NCBI RefSeq assembly: GCF_051521495.1
Contig: NZ_CP150355.1
Coordinates: 7,378,001 to 7,442,000, forward strand
Source of the DNA: Sorangium sp051521495
GTDB lineage: Bacteria > Myxococcota_A > Polyangia > Polyangiales > Polyangiaceae
Direction: 5' to 3'
Length of the DNA: 64,000 nucleotides
Of the stretch, positions 35,256-42,843 are shown piece by piece (the first letter of the stretch is position 1; each line of letters starts with the position of its first letter). The position numbers and the translations under genes are program-made. The notes under the pieces were generated by a model. It worked only from the letters and a program-made list of their open reading frames with translations, ran no database searches and had not been told where the DNA came from.

Positions 35256-36482
35256 TCAACGGGGCCGCTGCCTGCCAGCGGCGGAGAGTCGGGCAATGCT
35301 CCCGACCGGCTCGCCGCCGAACGGCTCGCATCGTCCGGGATCGACGCTGACGACGCTCACCGACTTGGTTCCGAGCGCCGTGCCGGTCGCGACCGTGCCG
35401 CAGTGGGGGACGTCGGCCGTGATCACCTGGGCCGCAACGAGCTGCGAGCACCCTTCGTCGCTGAACGCGGAGGCCAGGACGCTGCATGTCGCTCCGGTGG
35501 GCTCGGTGCAGCCGCAAGGCGCGCAGCCGCGTGTATCCTCCACGCCGGCGTAGAAGACGTGCCGGTCCGGGTACGTGGCGGGGCAGTCCTGTTCTCCCTC
35601 GTGGTGGATGCACGTGAGAAACCCCTCCGGCGGCGCCGCGTCGCCGATCGGCGGTGCCGGCGTGCAGGTCATGCCCGGATCCGCGCACGGGGGGGACGCG
35701 TTTCCTGTACACGCCCGGGCGACGATCGCGAAGCTCCCCGCCGTCGCGGGCTCGTCGGGGCTCTCCGGCGCCTCCGCGACCCTCGGTGCGCAACCTGCGG
35801 AGACCACGCGAGGCGCCTGGATCGCGAGCGACTGCACGCACGGGGCACCATCGCAGGTCCGTCCGGCCTCGACGGCATTCGCCGAGATGCAGGTCCCGTC
35901 CCACCCCTCCGGGGCAGCGAACGAGGTCGCGGGAGCCTCGGGGCCGCCACACGGGAAGCTGGCGTAGGCCCTCCATTCCATCGGCACCTCGCACGTCGCC
36001 TCCGGCGGGTCGCACGCGCAGGCGGGGCACTGGTGCGGGGCTGGAGCCGCGAAATCCGCGTAGCCCTCGTAACCGACGATCGGCGCGTTCGGAGGGCAGC
36101 TCGGCACGCCGTCGGAGGAGCCGATCCAGAGCAGCGCCGGCTCGGACCACCCGAGCGGCTCCTTCGACACGCACTGTCCTGCGCAGACCTCTGCGGCCGG
36201 GATCATGTCGCCGAAATCGGGCGCGATGGCGACGTCCGTGTCGTCCTCGGCCGCGCAGTCATCGCCGCCATCGCCGCCACCGCCGCCGCATCCGCCAGCG
36301 CCGCCGGCGTCGGGGGGCTCCGTCACTTCACAAGGCGTTCCCTTGGGTCCTTCGTCCTCATCCCACGGGCAGTCGTAAATCGCCGGCCTGCCGCATCCGC
36401 CGGACACGACCCCGAGCCCGAGCGTGCTCGCACAGCAAACCGCCACGATCCCACGCTGCCAACGTCGCGCCTGCGCCGCCAT
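35256..36482 (-). CDS. Cys-rich lipoprotein, copy 2
   Basis: A 408-residue paralogue of the protein ending at 31735, nearly collinear over residues 1-395 with the same lipobox region, Gly/Ala linker and Cys pattern (CPACACDPPEATCEVP, GCAPCGCTEPTGATC). The C-terminus differs: after GGEPVGSIA it ends in LSAAGRQRPR instead of the Cys-containing tail of copy 1, suggesting a recombined or frameshifted 3' end. The start at 36482 has the same GAGGAG context. Near-identity of the two copies indicates recent duplication. Confidence 0.72.
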   Translation of the reverse strand: MAAQARRWQRGIVAVCCASTLGLGVVSGGCGRPAIYDCPWDEDEGPKGTPCEVTEPPDAGGAGGCGGGGGDGGDDCAAEDDTDVAIAPDFGDMIPAAEVCAGQCVSKEPLGWSEPALLWIGSSDGVPSCPPNAPIVGYEGYADFAAPAPHQCPACACDPPEATCEVPMEWRAYASFPCGGPEAPATSFAAPEGWDGTCISANAVEAGRTCDGAPCVQSLAIQAPRVVSAGCAPRVAEAPESPDEPATAGSFAIVARACTGNASPPCADPGMTCTPAPPIGDAAPPEGFLTCIHHEGEQDCPATYPDRHVFYAGVEDTRGCAPCGCTEPTGATCSVLASAFSDEGCSQLVAAQVITADVPHCGTVATGTALGTKSVSVVSVDPGRCEPFGGEPVGSIARLSAAGRQRPR

Positions 36483-36785
36483 CGCCGCTCCTCATGATCT
36501 GCGGCGCCGTTGAAGGCGCGCCGCCGTGAGTGCGGCCACGTTACCAGGGAACCCAAGGGCGCCGCCAGACCAACCCCGGGCAGACCACCCCGGTTTGATC
36601 GCATTACGAAGATCGAGACACGTTTCTCATCTTTTGCCAGGCGACAGCCTGCGTCGCCCTTCATGAGGGCCCGACCTATCCCCGTCGTCGAGCGTCCGGC
36701 CATCGGCTGCCACCAGAACGACCGCTCTGGCGCCCCACGGTGACGCGGGCCCGTCGATTGTGCAGCGAGAAGCGGGTCAGTCCCG
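36483..36785. repeat. conserved upstream block, copy 2
   Basis: Second copy of the block upstream of the Cys-rich lipoprotein genes. It carries the same AT-richer core near 36600-36635 and GGGCCCGTCGATTGTGCAGC near 36748. It leads directly into a sigma-factor N-terminal fragment. Confidence 0.8.
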
Positions 36786-36797
36786 GAAACCGCTCCG

Positions 36798-36905
36798 ATG
36801 AAGACCCCGTTGCCGACCCCTCCCCGGCGGGAGGACTGCCGCCCGTCCTCCGATGTGCCGGGACCCCGAACCTGCCGCCGCGCGTGCAGCGCGCCGATCG
36901 ACGTC
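36798..36905 (+). pseudogene. 5' fragment of an ECF sigma factor gene
   Basis: From the ATG at 36798 the frame reads MKTPLPTPPRREDCRPSSDV, closely matching MKTPLPIPPRREARRPSTDA of the sigma gene at 40722. The flanking upstream sequence matches too. Similarity fades after about 35 codons and no sigma region 2 follows. The rest of the gap to 37108 holds no gene I can support. Confidence 0.7.
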
Positions 36906-37269
36906 TTCCACATCGCTCCGATCTGCATCGCTCGCTTCGTCCGCCGCCCCGCAAGCCGGCGCTCCCAGGAGGGCATCCACGACCAAGACGATCCTGCGGC
37001 GCGGAGCCAGCGCCGGCGGAAGAGTGAGCTTTGCGCGGGAATTGCAGCGCGAACGTCATGCCAGGGTGTCTGCCCCGCACGAGGGGCGAGCGGACCGAGC
37101 GAGGTGCGGCGCCAGGAGTCCGCCTGGCCGTGCGCCTCCATCAGCAGACGAGGGAAGCCAGGCGCGGTCTGGTGCGCGGTGACCTTCTCTTATCGCGCTT
37201 CAGACCGTCCTCGGACGAGGTGACGCCGCCGCACCTTTCCACATCGTGAGACTGAACTAAACTCCGGGC

Positions 37270-37704
37270 ATGTCTGACCCGGACCAACTCATCCCGGAAG
37301 AAGAAGAGGATCTGCTCGATTGGGCAACCATGACCGTGGTCTACGCCGTCGGCTACATCCGCATTCTCGCCGAAGCGATCGAGCGCGGCGACGCCGATCT
37401 CCAGGTGGATCCCATGGCGTGGGAAAACACCCTGACCGCCGTCGAGGGGGTTATGGCGGAGCAAATCCGCGGTCGCCTGCACGGGCCTACACCCATCACA
37501 GTGGAAGACGTCGAGCGGATGCAGCGACTCCGCAGCCTAGGTTCCGCTGCGCTCTCGGGCGGAGAGCGATCGCCCGAATTCTGCCCGCTCGCACTTCGGT
37601 GCATGGAGTCTCTGTTCGGACCGGACTGGAAGCGCGCGTCGCGGGAAGCCGCGTTCTGCGCGCGCTCTCTCAATCAGGAGTTCCACCCAGGTAGCGGCAC
37701 ATGA
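37270..37704 (+). CDS. small acidic protein of the duplicated overlapping pair, copy A
   Basis: A 144-residue soluble, acidic protein (MSDPDQLIPEEEEDLLDWAT) with a helical core (YAVGYIRILAEAIERGDADL, RGRLHGPTPITVEDVERMQR) and a conserved end (LFGPDWKRASREAAFCARSL). The paralogue at 39410-39880 is about 80% similar. Its 3' end overlaps the convergent lipoprotein gene by 35 bp, an arrangement preserved in the duplicate. There is no clear Shine-Dalgarno sequence, but the preceding 150 bp are nearly identical in both copies, which supports the start. No known domain. Confidence 0.65.
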   Translation: MSDPDQLIPEEEEDLLDWATMTVVYAVGYIRILAEAIERGDADLQVDPMAWENTLTAVEGVMAEQIRGRLHGPTPITVEDVERMQRLRSLGSAALSGGERSPEFCPLALRCMESLFGPDWKRASREAAFCARSLNQEFHPGSGT

Positions 37705-38122
37705 CGGGAGCTCCGAAGAAGAACGTACAGCTATCTCCGTTCTCGTAGTAGTACCAGCAGCTGGTGGCCACGCCGAGGCCTCTGCACTGCCACAGTAGTC
37801 CAGTTTTGACGTTGGATTTGTACGGGTGTTTTCGCCCGCCCGGGCATGATATTCCTGCGTCGGCGCACTTCATCATGCAGTCAGTGCCGTGCTCATATCT
37901 CTTGCAGCGGATGATCTTGAATGATCCGATCGCCTCCGGTTCGGTCGTGGGACCATTCTCCGTCTCGTAGTCAAGTGTCAGTTTGTTAGCTTCTGGATCG
38001 CTGGTTGGTGTGTCGATCTCCGTCTCAGAGAAAGTTTCTGATGGGTGCATGACACAAGATGCAACACATAGAGCGACTCCATGGAGAGAGACGAGGGCGG
38101 CAACCGTTGGAACGGTTCGCAT
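37670..38122 (-). CDS. small Cys-containing lipoprotein of the overlapping pair, copy A
   Basis: A 150-residue lipoprotein (MRTVPTVAALVSLHGVALCV, then ASC, Cys23). A short acidic Thr-rich linker precedes a Cys-rich module with eight cysteines (CKRYEHGTDCMMKCADAGIS, WQCRGLGVATSCWYYYENG). The frame continues upstream to 38398, but the conserved part of both copies begins at the ATG at 38122. Convergent with, and overlapping by 35 bp, the acidic-protein gene. The module resembles small extracellular Cys-knot-like or protease-inhibitor-like folds only in general terms. Function unknown. Confidence 0.65.
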   Translation of the reverse strand: MRTVPTVAALVSLHGVALCVASCVMHPSETFSETEIDTPTSDPEANKLTLDYETENGPTTEPEAIGSFKIIRCKRYEHGTDCMMKCADAGISCPGGRKHPYKSNVKTGLLWQCRGLGVATSCWYYYENGDSCTFFFGAPVMCRYLGGTPD

Positions 38123-38324
38123 GGTACCGGCGACCGACGCAAGCAGCGGGCCCACGTCCGTCGAGTGGGATGGTGCCATGCGGCAGGGGGCATCTGGTGT
38201 CCATTCTGGGGGTTGGAGGACGAGAAGAATCCGCAGGAGTGAACATCGTCCGGGGGCGTGCGTCGGCGAAGAGCTCGCCGCGCAGCACGGAAGCCGGCGA
38301 TGATTTCCGCGACCCCTCGACGGC

Positions 38325-38969
38325 ATTCGCCGAGGTGCAGGTCCCGTCCCACCCATCCGGGGCAGCGAACGAGGTCGCGGGAGCCTCGGGGCCGCCACAC
38401 GGGAAGCTGGCGTAGGCCCTCCATTCCATCGGCACCTCGCACGTCGCCTCCGGCGGGTCGCACGCGCAGGCGGGGCACTGGTGCGGGGCTGGAGCCGCGA
38501 AATCCGCGTAGCCCTCGTAACCGACGATCGGCGCGGTCGCAGGGCAGCTCGGCACGCCGTCGGAGGAGCCGATCCAGAGCAGCGCCGGCTCGGACCACCC
38601 GAGCGGCTCCTTCGGCACGCACTGTCCTGCGCAGACCTCTGCGGCCGGGATCATGTCGCCGAAATCGGGCGCAATGGCGACGTCCGTGTCGTCCTCTTCC
38701 GCGCAGTCATCGCCGCCATCGCCGCCACCGCCAGCACCACCGCATCCGCCAGCGCCGCCGGCGCCGCCGGCGCCGGGGGGCTCGTTCACCTCACAAGGCG
38801 TTCCCTTGGGTCCTTCATCCTCATCCCAGGGGCAGAAGTACGCCATTGGCGTCCCGCATCCGCCGGAAGCGACCCCGAGCCCCAGCCCCAGCCCGAGCGC
38901 GCCCGCACAGCAAACCGTCACGAGCCCACGCCGCCAACGTCGCGCCCGCGTCGCCATCGCCATCGCCAT
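38325..38969 (-). pseudogene. Cys-rich lipoprotein, copy 3, truncated
   Basis: The frame from the ATG at 38969 (GAGGAG upstream; ATGGCG repeated three times) follows copies 1 and 2 for about 214 residues, up to CTSANAVE. It then enters unrelated sequence (GSRKSSPASVLRGELFADAR) that overlaps the small lipoprotein gene and ends at 38025. The C-terminal half, with most of the Cys modules, is missing. The same junction is found in the fragment at 40494-40578, so the truncation came before the tandem duplication. Confidence 0.75.
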
Positions 38970-39248
38970 CGCCTCTCCTCATGAGCCGTGGCGCCGTCGA
39001 GGGCGCGCCGCCGTAAGTGCGGCCACGTTACCAGGGGACCCCAGGACGCCGCCAGACCAACCCGGGATAGACCTCCCCCGTTCGATCGCATTACGAAGAT
39101 CGAGACACTTTTCTCATCTTTCGCCACGCGACAGCCTGCGTCGCCCTTCATGAGGGCCCGACCTGTTCCCGTCGTCGAGCGCCTGGCCATCGCCTGCCGC
39201 CAGAACGAGCGCTCTTGCGCCCCACGGTGACGCGGGCCCGTCGATTGT
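38970..39248. repeat. conserved upstream block, copy 3
   Basis: Third copy of the block upstream of the Cys-rich lipoproteins. It is fused at GTCGATTGTGC (39240-39250) to the start of duplicated segment B. The remaining sequence to 39409 is the duplicated 150-bp leader of the acidic-protein gene. Confidence 0.8.
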
Positions 39249-39409
39249 GCGCCAGGAGTCCGCCTGGCCGTGCGCCTCCATCAGCAGACGAGGGAAGCCA
39301 GGCGCGGTCTGGTGCGCGGTGACCTTCTCTTATCGCGCTTCAGACCGTCCTCGGACGAGGTGACGCCGCCGCACCTTTCCACATCGTGAGACTGAACTAG
39401 ACTCCGGGC

Positions 39410-39880
39410 ATGCCTGACCCGGGTCAGCCCCTCACCAACGACGACGAAGAGGACGAGGTTCTGCTCAGCGAAGAGGACGAGGATCTGCTCGAATGGGCGT
39501 CGATGGCCGAGCTCTACGCCGTCGGCTACATCCGCATCCTCGCCGACGCGATCGAGCGCGGCGACGCCGATCTCCAGGTGGATCCTTCGGCATGGGAAAA
39601 CACCATGGCCGCCGCCGCGTGGGCCATGATGGAGCACGTCCGCGGTCGCCTGCACGGGCCTACAGCCATCACCGTGGAAGACATCGAGCGGATGCGGCGA
39701 CTCCACTGGCTGGGTTCCGCTGCGCTCTCGGGCGGCGAGCGGTCGCCCGAGCTCTACCCGCTCGCTCTTCGGTGCATGGAATCTCTGTTCGGACCGGACT
39801 GGAAGCGCGCGGCGCGGGAAGCCGCGTCCTACGCGCGCGCTCTCAGTCAGGTATTCCACCCTCATAGCGGCACAGAATAG
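39410..39880 (+). CDS. small acidic protein of the duplicated overlapping pair, copy B
   Basis: A 156-residue paralogue of the protein at 37270, with a longer acidic N-terminus (DDEEDEVLLSEEDEDLLEWA) and the same core (YAVGYIRILADAIERGDADL, RCMESLFGPDWKRAAREAAS). Substitutions are spread along the protein, so both copies have probably been under selection since duplication. Its 3' end overlaps the opposing lipoprotein gene by 38 bp, as in copy A. Confidence 0.65.
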   Translation: MPDPGQPLTNDDEEDEVLLSEEDEDLLEWASMAELYAVGYIRILADAIERGDADLQVDPSAWENTMAAAAWAMMEHVRGRLHGPTAITVEDIERMRRLHWLGSAALSGGERSPELYPLALRCMESLFGPDWKRAAREAASYARALSQVFHPHSGTE

Positions 39881-40295
39881 GGGCCCCGAGGACAAAACGA
39901 CAGATATCTCCGTTTTCGTAACAATACCAGCAGCTGGTGACCACGCCGAGGCCTCTGCATTGCATCAGTAGTCCAGTTTTGACGTTGGATTTGTACGGGT
40001 GTTTTCGTCCGGCCTGACAAGATATTCCTGCATCGGCGCACTTCATCATGCAGTCAGCGCCGTGCTCATATCTCTTGCAGTGGATGATCTTGAAGCTGCC
40101 GATCGCCTCCGGCTCGGTCGTGGAAACGTCCTCCGTTTCGTCGTCAAGTGTCAGGTTGTTAGCTTCTGGATCGCTGGTTGGTGTGCCGACCTCCGTCTCA
40201 GAGAAAGTCTCCGATGGGTGCATGACGCAAGATGCAACACATAGAGCGATTCCATGGAGAGAAACGAGGGCGGCAATCGTTGGAACCATTCGCAT
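39843..40295 (-). CDS. small Cys-containing lipoprotein of the overlapping pair, copy B
   Basis: A 150-residue paralogue of the protein at 37670 with the same lipobox (ALCVASC) and the same eight-Cys module (CKRYEHGADCMMKCADAGIS, CRGLGVVTSCWYCYENGD). One extra Cys has arisen in the last loop. The frame is open upstream to 41207 through remnant sequence, but the ATG at 40295 corresponds to the conserved start of copy A. Confidence 0.65.
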   Translation of the reverse strand: MRMVPTIAALVSLHGIALCVASCVMHPSETFSETEVGTPTSDPEANNLTLDDETEDVSTTEPEAIGSFKIIHCKRYEHGADCMMKCADAGISCQAGRKHPYKSNVKTGLLMQCRGLGVVTSCWYCYENGDICRFVLGAPILCRYEGGIPD

Positions 40296-40493
40296 GATGC
40301 CGGCGACCGACGCAAGCAGCGGCCCCACGTCCGCCGAGTGGGGCGGTGCCATGCGGAAGGGGCATCTGGTGTCCATTCTGGGGTTGGAGGGTGAGGAGAG
40401 TCCGCAGCAATGAACCTCGTCCGGGGGACGTGCGTCGGCGAAGAGCTCGCCGCGCAGCACGGAAGCCGGCAGTGATATCGGCGACCCCCGACG

Positions 40494-40578
40494 GCATTCA
40501 CCGAGGTGCATGTCCTGTCCCACCCAGTAGGGGCAGCGAACGAGATCGCGGGAGCCTCGGGGCCGCTGCAAGGGAAGT
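40494..40578 (-). pseudogene. Cys-rich lipoprotein, copy 4, short fragment
   Basis: On the reverse strand 28 codons read FPCSGPEAPAISFAAPTGWD and then TCTSVNAV, matching residues about 187-214 of the Cys-rich lipoproteins. On one side it joins the same foreign tail as copy 3. On the other it joins the upstream block (from about 40577), so a deletion has removed the gene's first 185 codons. Confidence 0.7.
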
Positions 40579-40721
40579 CGCCCTTCACGAGGGCCCGACC
40601 TGTCCCCGTGATCGAGCGCCCGTCCCCCGCCTGCCACCAGAACGAGCGCTCTGGCGCCCCCGCGGTACGCGGGCCCGTCGATTGCGCAACGAGAAGCGGG
40701 GCGGTCCCGGACTCCGCTCCG

Positions 40722-41327
40722 ATGAAGACCCCATTGCCGATCCCTCCCCGGCGGGAGGCCCGCCGCCCGTCCACGGATGCGCCGGCAGCCCGGGCGCGCC
40801 GCCACGCGCGCAGCGCGCCGGAAGAGGCGCGCCACCCCGTGGTCTCGCCCTCGATCGAGGCCATCTGGGCCGAGCGGCCGTTCGTCGCCCTCCTGCTCCG
40901 CGCCCTCCACGTTCCCGCCCGCGATCGAGAAGATCTCCTCCAGACGGTGCTCCTCGGCGCCTGGAATGCCATCCGAGCACGCAGGTACCGCCCCGACCCG
41001 CGGCGGCACGCGCGCCACGCGCTGCGCGCCTGGTTGCACGGCGTCGTCTGGCGCCAGGTGTCCCGTTACCGGGACAGGGCCCATGTTCGTTGCGAGATCC
41101 TGTGCGGCGCGCCCCTCGCGCCCGCCGGCCAGGCGCCTCTCGAGATCGAGGGAGAGCTCCTCGCCCGCGCCGCGCTCCGCGAGGTCGCCGCGCTCCCCGC
41201 CGGCCATCGCGAGGTCCTCCTCGCGGCGGCCGGGCGCCTCAGCCTCGTGGCCTGGGCACGAAAGCGCCGCATGAACCCCAACTCGGCCGCCACCCGGCTG
41301 CGTCGCGCCAGGAGGGCTCTACCAGAC
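40722..41327 (+). pseudogene. ECF sigma factor lacking a proper 3' end
   Basis: From the ATG at 40722 about 200 codons encode an RNA polymerase sigma-70-family (ECF) protein. Region 2 spans about 45-110 (FVALLLRALHVPARDREDLL, LQTVLLGAWNAI). Region 4 spans about 150-200 (LREVAALPAGHREVLLAAAG, NPNSAATRLRRARRALPDL). After the last helix no stop follows: the frame runs on, out of phase, through the whole next sigma gene to 42647. Either the gene lost its 3' end by recombination with its neighbour, or the two are made as a fusion by frameshift. Upstream lies the block that elsewhere precedes the Cys-rich lipoproteins, so this sigma factor and that lipoprotein were probably divergent partners. Confidence 0.65.
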
Positions 41328-41328
41328 C

Positions 41329-42693
41329 TTGCTCCCGTACGTCCTCGCGGTGCTCTGGCGGCTCGGCGTCGCGTCTCGGGATCTTCACGATGTCGCTCAC
41401 GAGGTGTTTCTCGTCGTTCACCGGCGCCTCGAGGACCATGTGCCTCGCCGGTCGCTCAAATCGTGGGTCGCGGGCATCAGCGCGCACGTCGCCCTTCGCC
41501 ACCTGCAGCTCGCGCGGAACCAGCGGGAGCTGCTCGCGCCCGGCGATGCCGAGCCCATCGAGCTCGCAGACCCCGGGCTCGATACGGAGCGTCGGGTCGC
41601 ACAGGCCGAGACCCAGCGCATCGTCCGCGAGCTCATCCAGCGCATCGAGAAGGAACGACGAGCGGTGTTCGTGCTCTACGACCTCGATGGCTGCGACATG
41701 CACGACATCGCCCAGGCGCTCCAGATCTCCGTGAACACGGCATGGGATCGGCTGAGGCGCGCCCGCAACGAGTTCACGGCCGCGGTCAAGCGGCTCTCCG
41801 CGCGGGACCCGGACGCGCTCGGCCTTCGTGGCCTGCGCTTCGCCCTGGTGCCATTCGCCCTGGCCGACAGGCCCATGCTGCTCGACGCAGGCAGGGCCCG
41901 GATCGGCGTTTCGCAGGAGCTCGCCGGACCGCTGTGGGCGCGGCTTCAGCGGTCGCTCGCCTCGACCGGAGGGCTGGCCCGCGGCACGGACAGCCTGTAT
42001 GGCGGCCCTGCGGCGCAGCCTCATGCAGGCACCGTCTCGCCCCACAGGCGCCAGCCCGGGAACCCGGTGGAGGCCGGCTGCGCCACCGGGGAGGAGCGCG
42101 CGCCGCGGGTCGTCACGATCGCGCGATCGAGGCTCATCAAGGCAGGCGCGGCGCTGTTCCTCGGGGGAGCCGGGGTGGGCGCCGGCGTGATCTACGCCGC
42201 GTTCCCGCCGCCTGCCGCGGCGCCCGTGGTGTCCGTCAGCGCCGAGGACGAAGGCGCAGCGTCCGACCGAGCCGAGCGCACCGGGGCAGGGCGCGGCGCG
42301 CGCGCCGCGGGCGGGCTCGTCGTGGCCGACGCCGTCGTGGACGCCGGGTCCCCGGGGGCCGTGGACGTGGTGGCCGCGGCGCCGTCACGCGCCCCCTCGC
42401 GCAAGGCCGCCCCGCCCGGCGAGCACGACACGACCGACGAGAGCGCCTTGCTCAGCAGCGCCGGCCTTGCGCTCAGCGAAGGGAACGCGACAGAAGCGCT
42501 CGACGTGCTGGCCCTGCACGCACGGAACCATCCGCGCAGCCCGAGAGCCGAGCAGCGCGAGGCGCTGGCCATCCAGGCCCTCATCGAGGCCGGGCGGCGC
42601 GCCGACGCCGTCGTGCGAGCCGAGCGGTTCCGCGCGGCCTTCCCTGACAGCATGTTTCTCCGCGCCATCGACGCGGCCATGAACAGCCGGTGA
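41329..42693 (+). CDS. ECF-type sigma factor with transmembrane and repeat-containing C-terminal extension
   Basis: A 454-residue protein. The first 165 residues are sigma regions 2 and 4 (VLAVLWRLGVASRDLHDVAH, EVFLVVHRRLEDHV; YDLDGCDMHDIAQALQISVN, TAWDRLRRARNEF). The extension has a linker, one membrane segment (about 265-285, LIKAGAALFLGGAGVGAGVI) and a Pro/Ala region. Its helical C-terminus (LALSEGNATEALDVLALHAR, RADAVVRAERFRAAF) resembles TPR repeats. A membrane-tethered sigma factor could be controlled by its own periplasmic part. The only in-frame start is a TTG at 41329; natural residues just upstream (GLYQTLLPYVL) show that the true 5' end has been lost at the junction with the preceding sigma gene. 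Confidence 0.75.
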   Translation: MLPYVLAVLWRLGVASRDLHDVAHEVFLVVHRRLEDHVPRRSLKSWVAGISAHVALRHLQLARNQRELLAPGDAEPIELADPGLDTERRVAQAETQRIVRELIQRIEKERRAVFVLYDLDGCDMHDIAQALQISVNTAWDRLRRARNEFTAAVKRLSARDPDALGLRGLRFALVPFALADRPMLLDAGRARIGVSQELAGPLWARLQRSLASTGGLARGTDSLYGGPAAQPHAGTVSPHRRQPGNPVEAGCATGEERAPRVVTIARSRLIKAGAALFLGGAGVGAGVIYAAFPPPAAAPVVSVSAEDEGAASDRAERTGAGRGARAAGGLVVADAVVDAGSPGAVDVVAAAPSRAPSRKAAPPGEHDTTDESALLSSAGLALSEGNATEALDVLALHARNHPRSPRAEQREALAIQALIEAGRRADAVVRAERFRAAFPDSMFLRAIDAAMNSR

Positions 42694-42843
42694 GGATCCA
42701 GGCGCGCTGCGTCCGGCGAACGCCGGCGTTGCCTCGCTCCTCAGCGCCTCGATCCGGCGCCGCCCTGCTCACGCTGCACGCTGCAGGTCGCGCAGCCGCT
42801 CGACGTCGAAGAACGGCGCGAACGCGACGCCGAGAGACGCCCG

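Larger units (their letters stand above)
37109..39248. repeat. 2.1-kb tandemly duplicated segment, copy A
   Basis: The segment beginning GCGCCAGGAGTCCGCCTGG at 37109 recurs from 39249, a shift of 2140 bp. It comprises a 150-bp leader, the acidic-protein gene, the small Cys lipoprotein gene in the opposite direction, a truncated Cys-rich lipoprotein and the upstream block. Copy B (39249 to about 40700) has lost most of the Cys-rich lipoprotein 5' part but keeps the same internal junction. Confidence 0.8.

Noticed and set aside
36323..37141. A 272-codon reverse gene over the conserved upstream block
   Set aside because: It overlaps the lipoprotein start and reads the block that is shared between copies as non-coding sequence; codon use is poor.
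39843..41207. A 454-codon reverse gene
   Set aside because: Only the last 150 codons match the duplicated small lipoprotein. The rest passes through remnants and is antisense to the sigma gene.
40506..42647. A single 713-codon forward gene
   Set aside because: Only about 200 codons encode sigma regions. After 41327 the frame is out of phase with the well-supported second sigma gene and is Arg/Ala noise.
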